DNA of 63,666 nucleotides from Azolla pinnata (lineage: Eukaryota > Streptophyta > Polypodiopsida > Salviniales > Salviniaceae), in NCBI GenBank assembly GCA_037176905.1, contig JBBBWG010027368.1, positions 1 through 63,666 of the forward strand, given 5' to 3'. Under the pieces are notes generated by a model. That model saw only the letters and a program-made list of their open reading frames with translations. It was not told the origin of the DNA and searched no databases. A program made the translations under genes and the position numbers. This document shows, one piece after another, positions 1 to 11,280 of this stretch (positions are counted from its first letter, which is position 1; each line of letters begins with the position of its first letter).

Positions 1-205
1 TAGCTAGATGGATGGCTAGTTAGATGGATAGCTAGCTAGATGGATGGCTAGTTAGATGGATAGCTAGATGGATGGCTAGTTAGATGGATAGCTAGCTAGA
101 TGGATAGCTAGCTAGATGGATAGATGGATAGCTAGCTAGATGGATAGATGGATAGCTAGCTAGATGGCTACATGGATAGATGGATCAATAGATCGATAGA
201 TCGAT
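1..205. repeat. GATGGATAGCTAGCTA-type tandem repeat
   Basis: The first 200 bases are short units built from TAGATGGATAGCTAGC and its variants, with a second mix of TAGATGGATAGA near the end. It is a simple tandem array that runs off the left edge of the window, so its full length is not visible. No gene is visible in it. Confidence 0.9.
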
Positions 206-239
206 ATACATACCCCATATACAGGCCTTCCATCATTGA

Positions 240-570
240 TCATCTTCGTGTTGTTGTTGCCTCTTCCATTGAGAGCCTCCATCAAATCATCTTAGTGTTC
301 GATTGAGAGCCTCCATCAAATCAGCTTAGTGTTGTGTTGTTTTTGCCTCTTCGATTGAGAGCCCCCCATCGAATCATCTTCTTCTTGGTGTTTACCTCTT
401 CGATCGAGAGCCCCGCCATCGAATCATGTTAGTGTTTTTTTACCTCTTCCAATTCAGAGTCTCCAGCAAATCATCTTATTATTATTTTACCTCTTCCAAG
501 CTGAGAGTCTCCATCAAATCATCTTAGTGGTTTTTTTTCCCCTCTCCCAATTGAGAGTTCTCTATGCCTT
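240..570. repeat. Diverged minisatellite, about 55-65 base unit
   Basis: About six diverged copies share the pattern CCTCTTCC-ATTGAGAG-CCTCCATCAAATCA-TCTTAGTG, starting near 250, 310, 350, 400, 450 and 500. Copies differ by substitutions and by the length of a T-rich spacer. No coding potential is seen. Confidence 0.75.
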
Positions 571-1911
571 AGCATTGATTACTAAGCGTGGGGGCAACAA
601 CGATCCATGAGAGTTTTCCAGTGATTATTGAAGCGCTACAAAGCTGCTACAAGGCTTTTACATCTTATTTTGTACTGCAGAAAATGTTATATGCGATGGG
701 TTGATTTTTCTGTTCTTGCATTCCAACTCTGACTGATCTTGATTGGTCTCCCCCTCCCATGTTCTTTTCTTTTTTCCGTTGGTTGATCTCCTATGAGGAT
801 GCTCCGATTTCCATTGTGGCCTCAGTTTCAGCACATCTATCTGTTATCCGCAGATAGACGAGAAATCTGATCGAAGAGAAGAGGTAGTCAGGCAGCTGGA
901 TCAATCATGTATATACATAGAGCTGATTTCGATGACAACGAGAGATCATTAGAGCTGCGGCTCAACGAGCTCAGGTTTGTTGGAGTAATTGATAAGATCA
1001 AAGATGATACGGACCATATATGGCCATTTTACTGCCAACTCTGTGGACCAAGAAAGTAGCGATATGTAACATGAAGGCAACGACAAAGCTGGAACTCTAT
1101 TTACCAGCACAAGCAGGTGTTGCAGAAAAATCTGAGAATCTACTTACTATTTCAACCATAACTTGCACATGAAGAGAGCATTTCTCCCAAGCTTTTGCAA
1201 CTAGTGCTTGCATTCGACAGTCCAGTAAAAATCGACTGGGATACAAATTACGCGTTTTTCGCATCCACAATTTCATCGGATTTGGCTCAAGATGGTGCTT
1301 GAGACTACCTATCATCAACTTCTCAAGAAACAAGAGAGCTTAACTATATGAAACATGGCCGTTTCCAGGAAAAACATAAAAGCACAGAAGTACTCTGAAA
1401 TTCGGCGCTGTTTCAAAGGACTTAAACAAGTAACCAAAGGGTCGGGAGAAAAATCTCTAATTTGTACTCATCTTTTCCTTTTATTAGAGAGCAAAACTGA
1501 GCATGAAGTTAAGTAGGTGCTGAACCCATGAAACAATCGAGCCCTTATTATGCACCTTCATTATCTCCATGTGACCTGAAGTTGCAAGGTTCCCTTCTTT
1601 GAATATTCCAGGATTCAACCTTCCCTCGTCTTTGGAAGCCTGTATTCATTCATCCTATTTGAGTTTCTGCTTGCAAGCCGTGATTTTAACCTTTGAAAGC
1701 AAAGATCTCATTGCAGTTAGTCTATGAGATTTATTTCAATAAAAAACTGTGATTCATTATTTTCTGCTATAGACAATTGCACAAGCCTTGCTCACTCAAA
1801 CATGCTTTCCTGAAAGACATCCACCCGGTAACATAGTTCTCAAATGATAGCTTTTGATATTTTACACCGTACCTGTTCCATTAGAATTGCATCTGAAGCT
1901 CCGAATATCCT
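571..1911. other. Intergenic DNA and 3' flank of eIF2B epsilon
   Basis: No open frame here looks like a protein, and I see no RNA gene. The part next to 1911 lies downstream of the minus-strand eIF2B epsilon stop codon and probably includes its 3' untranslated region. Base composition is ordinary, without obvious repeats. Confidence 0.5.
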
Positions 1912-4900
1912 TTAGGTATCATCGTCATCCTCCTCTTCAGAAGCCTCTTGAAGCCACTACAATCACGCCAAGCAGAAATAAGCAATCGTGCATACTCATC
2001 AACATTGAGCTAACTTGTATGCACACAACAGCAAAAAGAGTTGGATGAATGTTAGTTATCACAGTTCTTGTATGATAGTGCACTGGTATTGAGTCAACTA
2101 TTACACTACATTAACTCAAATAATTTGATTACCTTAACATATATGATGTACGCGTGAAAAAGAAAAACTTCAAGCAGATTGATGCAACTGTTGATGGCCA
2201 TTACCTAGGAAACTGAGTAGCTGAAGGATTCTTACCCTGATGAAAGGTTCGCATTGCTTCAAGAAAATCTTATCTGATTCGTCTGCCCCCTGTTTCTCGG
2301 AGGCCCAGGACAATATCGCGTTTTCTGATAGGGTATCTTGGTCATATAGAACATGTACAACCTGTGAAAAGAAACAAGATTAATTCATGATGGGCCCAAT
2401 GTGCATGCTAGTGTATGTGCAGCGGGTTTTATTCAGTACAGCTAGTCATTACCATTCAATTTCAACAACTCAAAAAAGCCTTACATGAGGACATGCAGAT
2501 GTGTTCAATACAACGGAATGATAGAGCTCAAGATTACTTACATTGCAGAAAATCGGTGCAAATGGCTTGCCTGTCTCCAAGCAAATCTCCTCAAACTTCA
2601 GCAGAACTTCTACCTTTCAAAGATAACGATGCAAGTTGTGTCAGATCTGGAACTCCAACAAATGTTTTAAGTGGATAAAGCCCACACGATGCATACAACT
2701 ACTCTGGCATGTATAAAACACTTGCAGACATCACCTGATCATCTTCAGTGCTTAGATATTGTTCCAATATATTCTTCCATTTCGCCAACAATTTCTTTGT
2801 ATTTGCAAAAAGCTCACCTGCAGAGAAAAAGACGTTGAGATCATTGCATATAAAACACATATGTGTGTTCCAATACCTACAAATACAGTATTCTCTCGTG
2901 TTGTCATAATTTACTAATACCTAATTCAAATAAAATGCAGAGAGAAAGTATGACGTTACTCTAATTTCTTTTTCACTGAACAGAGACTAATTTGTATTAT
3001 TGGGCCTGCCCTAAACTATGCAGCTGTTCACGCAATCTCCAAAATATAGTCAATACAAATTCCCCAGCGAGTTCAAAACTTTTAAGTGATGTTTACCAGC
3101 TACCTAGATCAGATGCCTTAGAATTACTGGTCAACATTAAAAGAGAGGCTCAGATCCAAGTTTTACATCCTTAACAGTGTTCTGGCTATCGTAAGTGGAT
3201 GCGACAAATCAGAGACTTCCTGTACCAACAAATAGAAACTCACCCACGATAGATTGGATATGTGGACTTACTATCTTTACTGTGAGGTTGTTCCAACGCC
3301 AAGTTAAGTATTGATTTAAAGACTGCTCCTGCACAGTCTGCAGAACTAGCATTGAAACCTAACCTGTAAATCAAAAGAGTCTCAACAAAGTACAAAGCAT
3401 GTATTCTATATTATATGCAAAATGTATGGTGGTTTGATGATTCTGGAACCATCTGCAATTTAATCCTGTGAGGATTTACCTTAGAGCTTTTACTTCTAAA
3501 ATTACATGACTTTCTGGCACTCCTTCCAGGAATAGGCGTCTAAATGTTTCATCAGCCTGATCAAAAGTATAATAACAAACCTTTAGTCCGTGACTTTATT
3601 GTATAAATTCCAAATTTTCAAACAAACCTCTTTTTCAAAGTAACGATTTCTTTTCACAGCATCCTCAATGTCATCATCTTCTTCTTCTTCTTCAACTCCT
3701 GCAGAAACTCCTGCATCTTGTTCTGCGTCATCCAAATTCTCTTGTTCCTCCTCCAATTTTAGTTTTTCTAGTTTAGCCTGGGGAATAGGAGCTACAGAGT
3801 ATCTCCATTCCTCATCCTGATTTGCATTCTTAGTAGACCACAGGTACCCAGCTCCTGATACTCCCACCTGGTAAAAATTAAAAAATTTAGAAGACTGCGG
3901 CAATATGTTAACCTTCATTTTAAATTATATTTCGGCTTATTGAATCACCATGGAATCAAGTCTTGCATCCTAAGCTGAGAAAATATTTCCTTCCCAGTTT
4001 GGATGAGAATATATCACCTGTGATTCATCCCAAACATGGGATTGAGAAATGTCATCAGCATCTTCACCTGATTCGTGAGTGTTTGCTTCCCGTTCTGAAG
4101 AGGAAAGAACAATAAGTAATCAGGAAATGAAACAACTGAGTGACACCAACAGAAGAAATCGTACCTCACTGAACATAGGCTTTTTTTAATTTCAGAAAAC
4201 TTCTGAGAGAGCATAGAGCAAAATTCTATCATAACCCATTTTTTCCAGTTCTGCTTCTGAGGCTACTAAGATTTAAGTTCTAACAAATCACTCGTCATTA
4301 CCCCAGCTTGGTACTTCATCTTCCTCTGATTTTGCAGGCATTGATTGCCTTAAACCAGGGATAATCAACCACTTCATGATGAGACACTAACTTGCTACTA
4401 AAATTTGCCTCAGTGACCGAGTAATACTACTTTCCTTTTAAGCCATCCAACATGCAAAAGTCACAGAGGCACAACCTGAAAAACCTAGAAGTAATGGACA
4501 GAAAGAATCTGAGAAGAGCTATGAATTACAGGGATGACTTTCAGATTACCTCACTCTAAATATCTCTTTTTCTCTACATCACTTTGGAATTCACGGGGAA
4601 TTTTAAGCTGTCAAGTACATTAAATATTTATGCTTTAGCCTTCTATAGAAATCAAGATAAAAGATGGGCCTCAGGAGATGTTGCTCCAGAGAAACACACC
4701 TTGAATTAACTTGTGCAGGCTATCCGATGTTACACTAGCAGATTCCACCTTGGAATTCAAGGGGACCCATAGCTTTCGAGTACATTATAGATTGTACCAA
4801 AGTATAAATGCTTTAGCTTCTACAGAAATCAGGACCAAACATGGGTCTCAGGAGATGTTGCTCTAGAGAAACACACCTTGAATTAACTTCTGCGGGCTAT

Positions 4901-7900
4901 CTGAAGTTATACTAGCAGATTCCACATACTCCAACTCTTCATCACTGCTATCTTCTTCAGTTGGTTGGGCAATCAGAGAAAACTTGGAATAGGATCGAAC
5001 AATGAAGTTGGCTCCAATCACCACCTGTTATAAGCATAACAGCAAGCAGCTCATTTATTGCTTATCATCATGCTGAGAAACAAAACAGAAGTATTGTTTT
5101 CCCTCAAAATGATATCATGTACACAATCATGCAGTGTGGTGCAAGCTGTGAAAATACCCAATGAACCCATTAATTGTTCATCACACGCAAATGTATGACA
5201 AAACATGTTAGTCAATTTTTAACTGATTGAAATGTAAAAGAAAGAATGTTCCATATTTCTTTGCATTAAACGAACGCAAACATAATTCTAAAGTGGCAAT
5301 CATTGTAAAAGACAAACTGTTCAACTCTTACACCGAAGGACAAAACAGCACCCGATCCGATAACAGCCCCAGATTTCACAATACATCCATCACAAATTAC
5401 TGCATGCTGAATATGTACGCCGTCTTGAATGACCACATTATTCCACACGTAGCTCCCTTCAATCTTGACATTTTTTCCTATTGAACAGTTGCGGCCAATA
5501 ACAGAATGGGAGATAGTACAATTATCTCCAATAATCGTTCCTTCCCCGAGAACAGTTGCAGGACCAATGGTAGCAGAGCGTGGTAGCGACACTCCTGGAA
5601 CACGTTACAAGATGAAAAAGCACTTTATACACACAAAACAAGATTATTTGTTGACATGATTCTTGGAGATACTATACCATTCTCCCGGTAGACATTACAA
5701 CGATCAATCTTCAGTCCAATATTTTTCCCAGCAAATCGTATGTCTGGTACAATAGGGTAAGTCCACCTATGTATTATATCCTTGCTAACTGAGTCATACG
5801 ACCTCAAGTTATCGATTCTTGCTGCATATTCTCCTGATATTTCATGTGTGAATATCTTGTTTCCAGAAATCTAAAAACAAAAAATTTCAATAAGAAACAA
5901 AGCATGACCGGTGCGCCATAGTGGAATGAAGTAACAATAAGCTCAGTTTTATTTATGTACTATATGAATGAACAAGTATGTTGGAAGTATATCGTTCTAG
6001 AATTCTTAAAGGAGTTAATGGCATTGTGAAATATCGTGAAGCTAATTAAACCAGATTTTAGTGAAGCGACCATTGGAAATGACTTATTAAAGAGCTTCCT
6101 AAAACTGCTGGGCTTGCAAAGCATCAAATGTGTTTGGAATTCATACAGACACTCAGGATTATGTCGTTATCTCAAGTTCACAATCAACAATGTAGGTGAT
6201 ACCAGAAACGTTAACTGTAGGTATGAAAGTGGAAAGAATACTATCTAGTGGAAACTTATTAGAAGTTGAATGAACCAGAAAAGCTCAAATTAATCCATCA
6301 CTGTTGTTAAGTGTCCAATGTATTCAGAATGTAGATAATTATAGTGATTGAACCTGAGCCAGCTAGCCCACATGAGAAGTACCTCGTCACTCAAAATCCC
6401 TTTCACAAAATCGCGTCGCAGATGCTGATAATCAAAATTGTCTGTAAATAGTAGTAACACCTCCGGTGAGCATATGTCAATATAGCAATCCTGAGAACAC
6501 ATAGAGACCAGCAAGAAATTATGCATTAAAACAACTACCGTCAATATCATGCCTTGAAAAAGTAGTCATCTCGAATGTACTAAAATCAAACATGGGGTAT
6601 GAATCAACCATGCGATATAACCTGAAGGTCGGTGCATAAGCAAAGCGAAGCTCTGCTAATATAAAGCGATTTGTCTAGAACGATTTGCCGTTTGGTGCTG
6701 TGTTGCATGTTGCTAGAATGTCCATCATCGTAGAGAAGTAACTCCTTTGTTAGCGGATCAATAGCTAACAGTATTTCATCATCCCCTAGTCGGTTCTGGT
6801 GTGTTATAGGTGATGGCTTTGAGCGCTTCACTACCATTGTCATAACTGCCAATTTATCCACCTTTCTCCTCTCTTTATGTTCTTGAAGAACTTCTTTTAA
6901 AGACATATTGCTCACTGTATCCCCACTTATGAGCACAAAATCGCCACGTACCTGGCATGGGAGTAGTTATTACCTCAAGATGAAAATGGTTATTTAAGAG
7001 CGTCACACAATGTATAATAACTAATTAGATGCCTGGACATACCACATTCCTCTGGTCAATTACACGCAAGGCTTCGCCGACACTAACACAATCATGTGAC
7101 TCGATAGGCACGACTTTAAATTTCGGTTGGGAATGCCATGCTGAATTGTCGAGATAGCTTGTGATCTGTTTTGCATGGGCACAGCAGAATACAAAGACTT
7201 CCTCGACGCCAGCTGATGCAAGCCATTCAAGCGTATAATCGATCATGGGTATGTTGACAAGCGGCAAAAGGACCTGGAACAAGCACAAATCCTCCTTAAT
7301 ACCTCTCTGCAATTCCCTCCGGGGGGAAATTAAACAGCATTGCTTCTCATTTACGCAGACAATGTTGTGCATTTGGCACGACTTTAGCTATGACAACAAA
7401 AGTCTTTAGGAAAGCTAAAGACTTGCAATGAACATAGTATAGCAACCAATGACACCAACACCAACCTCATGGTAGCAAGCAGTGTCAAATGCGGAAACTA
7501 CCAAGCAGAATGGGCACAACAATATAGAGATTTGAAGTAAAAGTTAAGTGCCTGTGCCACTAGACCACGACCCGGAAATGGGAGATTGCAGGTCAAGGGC
7601 TCGATTTTCCAAAGCTAAACCGGCGGATTCGGGGAGGCAGTATTCCAGCAAGCAAGCAAGTTCGTGGAATAAGCTAAATTAGAGCACAAACAACGGAATC
7701 TTACGATACCATTCGGGGTTCGGGCACAGAAAAGCCCATACAAAGTACAATTTCTTCTAGCATCTTTTCCACGGGGATAAAAGGAATGATTCTCTCCTCC
7801 CCCCCCCCTCTCTCTCGCTCTCTCTCCCTTTCTCTCTCTGCCCTCTGTCACACGCCCGCATTCGCGCAAAACACATGGAGACATTCATTTGCAGGGATTG

Positions 7901-8052
7901 GAGTGCGGGCAATACATACATACCTTGGGGCGCTCGAGCGTGATGGGGCGGAACTTCTGGGCGAAGGAGTCAGCGAGAAGGACGGCCTGCAAGGGCACCT
8001 CGCTTTCTTCCTCTGCCAAATCCGAAGCTTTCCCAGTCTTCTTCACGGCCAT
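1912..8052 (-). CDS. EIF2B5: Translation initiation factor eIF2B, epsilon subunit
   Basis: Catalytic subunit of eIF2B, the cytosolic GDP/GTP exchange factor that recycles eIF2. Exons, in transcript order: 8052-7924, 7273-7043, 6951-6622, 6490-6383, 5870-5678, 5594-5332, 5024-4877, an uncertain 24-base microexon 4325-4302, 4094-4018, 3867-3628, 3556-3480, 3363-3272, 2817-2735, 2613-2542, 2361-2236, 1956-1912. All junctions are GT-AG and in phase, giving about 745 aa, the usual family length. Residues about 20-265 form a nucleotidyltransferase-like domain ([27 protein letters not shown]). Residues about 330-430 form a hexapeptide left-handed beta-helix. An acidic linker ([12 protein letters not shown]) follows, and residues about 580-745 form the W2/eIF5C domain that carries exchange activity, ending in [14 protein letters not shown]. 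The start is MAVKKTGK, just before the conserved [17 protein letters not shown]. Introns 1-16 are plain except for an exon-fragment duplication at 4585-4926. Confidence 0.96.
4302..4325 (-). other. Possible 24-base symmetric microexon of eIF2B epsilon
   Basis: Between exons 5024-4877 and 4094-4018, both bounded in phase 1, lies a stretch with AG before it and GT after it. It would add E-E-D-E-V-P-S-W in frame. The acidic content suits the linker between the beta-helix and the C-terminal domain. The acceptor has a weak pyrimidine tract, so inclusion is a guess. Skipping it also keeps the frame. Confidence 0.35.
4585..4926 (-). repeat. Tandem duplication carrying an exon 3' end and donor site
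   Basis: Plus-strand segments 4585-4750 and 4751-4926 are diverged copies of each other, sharing TGGAATTCA at one end and CTAGCAGATTCCAC at the other. The second contains the last about 49 bases of the real eIF2B epsilon exon 5024-4877 and its donor. The first is a degenerate copy lying inside the following intron, with the donor sequence CAAG/GTGTGT kept. Confidence 0.85.
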
Positions 8053-8280
8053 GTCGTCGTCTGCAGGAGAGCTCGCTCGCTCGTCTCCTCCACGCCGTCG
8101 CTCTGCTGTTTTTGTGCGCCACTCGGGATTCGATCTCCAGACCGAATTCCGGAAATCCTTCAAATTTCTACACACTTATAATCTGTATATATATTCCGAC
8201 GAGATTACAAATTGAACGAGAATTTGCAGGTTGTGAGCTTAATTAGCATCGGATTAACTGGCTGATTACGGCTCGATCGA

Positions 8281-8460
8281 TCGATTGGCATCGCGGTCAT
8301 CGGTCGATTTGATCCTGATATTACTAGCTTTGGTTGATCGAGTATGGTGAGGGAATCGATTAGGATCGATTGGCGTCGCGGTCATCGGCCGATTTGATCC
8401 TGATATTACTAGCTTTGCTTAATCGAGTACGGTGAGAGAATCGATTGGGATCGATTAGCG
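8281..8460. repeat. 85-base tandem duplication
   Basis: TCGATTGGCATCGCGGTCATCGG at 8281 recurs almost unchanged at 8366 (TCGATTGGCGTCGCGG), followed in both copies by GATCCTGATATTACTAGCTTTG. A partial third copy follows near 8440. The copies differ at only a few positions, which suggests a fairly recent duplication. Confidence 0.85.
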
Positions 8461-9589
8461 GGAAGCGATGAAGAATAAAAGGTCAATCAGCGTGATACTA
8501 ACAGAATGAATTCGGTGTTAATTTTTTGGAGGAAGATACAAAGTAGGCCTCAATTTTGTTAATTTTAGCAGGTGTTAAGATATAATTTATAATTTTGTTT
8601 GGCGTTTTGGGTAATTAATGCCTATTTCTTTTTTTCTCTCGTTAAGAATTAACGCCTGATGAGTTCAAATTAACTAAGTTTTTTCCTTTCCTTATTACCA
8701 TTATTACTTTGTACTCGGCTTCTCGCTAATTGATTCTATCCCTCTCTTATGGATCATTTCCATCTGTCTCTTCTCGTATGATTCTTAATCTTCCTATTTC
8801 TATTTGTCGATTGATTTCCTATATCGTACTTTTGTTTACTAATCAATTAACAGATGTTAGTAAGTTTATTAGAGTCTAATTAATTGAGTGCTAACCAATT
8901 AGCTGCGCGGTGTTCATCTACATACTGTAATCTTAACATGTACTCCAATGTGGTTCATAATTTTGTTATGCGTTTTTTTGGTAATGTTTCCATTAATCAA
9001 GACAAAAAAAAACTTTTGCAGTTTCAACGAACCGTAAAATCGGAGCCCGACAAAGAACTCGTAAGATCGTCGTAGACGAATTGTAAAAATCAGGGTACTC
9101 GCCAGATCATTGTTGACGAACTGTGAACTCGCGAGATTGTTGTGGGTCGGCTGCCATTACAGCACAACTCGATGATCAACGATCACTATATGCTTTGCTT
9201 ACTCGTCGATCGAAATCGCCGAGGCAATCATTGCGTGATACGAATCGATTTTGCCGACAGATAACCATCGACGGACTGCAACCTCGTGCATACATGCACC
9301 CATTTAGCCGGTTCACGTTGGGCCGGACACAACAGAGAATCGATCGATCCACGATCACAAAGAGAATCGAGGCCATCCGCAATGCCGAATATACAGGCTA
9401 GATATATACCTACCTAAAGATTTTCGGATGATTCGCCAGCTGCAATCAGCTCGATCTGGCCGATTGATTCGGACGATTGTGATTACATTCGTGGCGGGGT
9501 TCGGATCGACGATCAGCTGCATACGTACAACTGTCAGCTCGCGTCAGAACGACCCGATGTAATGCTTCAGAACAAAAGGATACGTGTAC

Positions 9590-9845
9590 GGTGCGTGTAG
9601 ACGTGCGTATAAAAGGGCGTACATACGGTTACGGTGCCCAAGCGTATACGCATACGGTGCACAAACCACATGCCAATACAGGCGTCCAAGGGTACAGGCA
9701 TACGGTGCAAGAATCACATGCCCCGTACGGTGTCTAGAGTGATAGGCGTACGGTGTATCCACAAGTATACGCCTACGGTGTATAAATAGATCGCGCGCAT
9801 ACGGTGCCCTGAATCGTACGCATACGGGGTATCTAGTTATGTACG
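9590..9845. repeat. Minisatellite built on GTATACGCATACGGTG
   Basis: About eight imperfect units of roughly 28-35 bases contain CGCATACGGTG, GGCATACGGTGC, GGCGTACGGTG or CGCCTACGGTG. The array is open on the minus strand as a Y/A/P/R-rich frame, but this follows from the repeat and is not taken as a gene. Confidence 0.75.
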
Positions 9846-10439
9846 AAAGATTCGCGCGGCGCTGGCGCCAACTGACATCGATCGCCAGCGGCAAGTTCCC
9901 GTGATCATCCCATCTCCTTCCGGCTGATGAATCTGATCCGAATCGCCTGATGAATCTGATCCGAATCGCCCGCAGATCCCTGGCAGAGATCAGTACATGC
10001 CTTGCACTAGAAATCCGGCGACGTTCTGCAGAGATACGTACCCATACTGCGGCGGATCCGTAGAGAGAGAGAGAGGCTCGATCGATCGATCGAGCGATGG
10101 ATCGATCCGTATCATCGGCCCAATGATCTGCAGCAGCAGCAGCAACAGGCCGTAAACACTAGAGTGGCTCGCGGCGCGGATCGATCGATCAGCGGCCTCT
10201 GCAGGAAGCTGCGATTGCAGCTGCAACAATGAGCTGCATGATTAAGCTATGGCGATCTGCAATGGATTGCGGGACATGCAAATATAAGATTGCAAGTGAT
10301 GATTCTAGATCATCATCATAATCATCATCAGCATCATCATCATCAGGATTGATTTGCAGGCGAATTAGCTGCTAATCCCGGCTGAATTAGAGTACTGCTT
10401 CGACGCTAATCATGGCGCTGGCGCAGTTATAATTAGCGA

Positions 10440-10862
10440 CCGGACCTGCACCATCATCACCATCGCCAGTCACCATCATCACCATCGCCATCGCCGGCCC
10501 CCATCATCACCATCGTCATCGCCGGTCACCATCATCACCATCAGCAGTCACCATCATCACCATCGCCATCGCCAGTCACCATCATCACCATCGCCATCGC
10601 CGGTCACCTTCATCACCATCGTCTTCGCCGGTCACCATCATCGCCATCACCAGTCACCATCATCACCATCGCCATCGCCAGTCACCATCATCACTATCGC
10701 AATCAGCACCATCGCCGCCACCATCGCCACCATCGCCAGTCGCCACCACAATCGCCACCACCATCACCATCGCCATCGCCATCAGCACCATCGCCATCGC
10801 CACCACCACCATCGCCATCACCAGCCACCATCATCACCATCGCCATCGCCATCATCCGCATC
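10440..10862. repeat. CCATCATCACCATCGCCATCGC repeat array
   Basis: Trinucleotide-based units (CAT, CAC, ATC and GCC) are organised in a higher-order pattern, CACCATCATCACCATCGCCATCGCCGGT, repeated many times with variants. It lies just upstream of the candidate membrane gene and could be part of its promoter or leader. Confidence 0.85.
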
Positions 10863-11039
10863 CTCGATGTCGATGATCATGTGGGTGGCGGCGGCGGCGG
10901 CGGCGCTCATGCGCATGGGCGATGTGGCGGTGATGACATGGGAGGCGGCTGCATGGTGGGCGCGAGCCATCCTCTGCAGCGGCTCCCATCATCTCTTCAG
11001 ATCATCGCCATCGCCATCGCCATCGCCTGCAGCTGCGTC

Positions 11040-11230
11040 TGATCATCAACAACAGCAACATCATCATCAGCATCAGCATCATCATCAACAGAATCATCAT
11101 CATCAGCATCAGCATCAGCAGAATCATCATCATCAGCATCAGCATCATCGTCAGCAGTATCAGCATCATCATCAGCAGCATGATCATCATCAGCATCATC
11201 ATCCTCGGCAGCAGCAGCAGCAGCAGATCA
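11040..11230. repeat. CAT/CAG trinucleotide tract
   Basis: Runs of CAT and CAG interleave here. In the frame that continues into the membrane exon at 11281 they would encode a His/Gln-rich stretch of about 60 residues. Whether it is translated is unknown. Confidence 0.85.
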
Positions 11231-11280
11231 GCCGCCATAGCAGCAGCTCCACGTCCGCCACCATCGCCGCGAGCAGCTCC

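Larger units (their letters stand above)
8053..10440. other. Repeat-rich intergenic DNA between divergent genes
   Basis: This is the upstream flank of eIF2B epsilon. Open frames here are short and low in complexity, and none is convincing. A CT-rich run lies at about 7795-7840 inside intron 1 of eIF2B epsilon. An 85-base duplication sits at 8281-8460 and a TACGGTG minisatellite at 9590-9845. The GA/GATCGATC tract at 10060-10100 is simple sequence. Promoter elements cannot be named with confidence. Confidence 0.5.

Noticed and set aside
7540-7600. tRNA-like A-box phrase (TGGTCTAGTGGCACAGG, minus strand) in eIF2B epsilon intron 1
   Set aside because: It does not fold as a tRNA and the box B match is weak. 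It could be an old SINE fragment, but the evidence is too thin to list as an element.
9544-9894. Minus-strand frame of 116 codons rich in Tyr, Arg, Ala and Pro
   Set aside because: It follows from the TACGGTG minisatellite. No conserved domain is seen.
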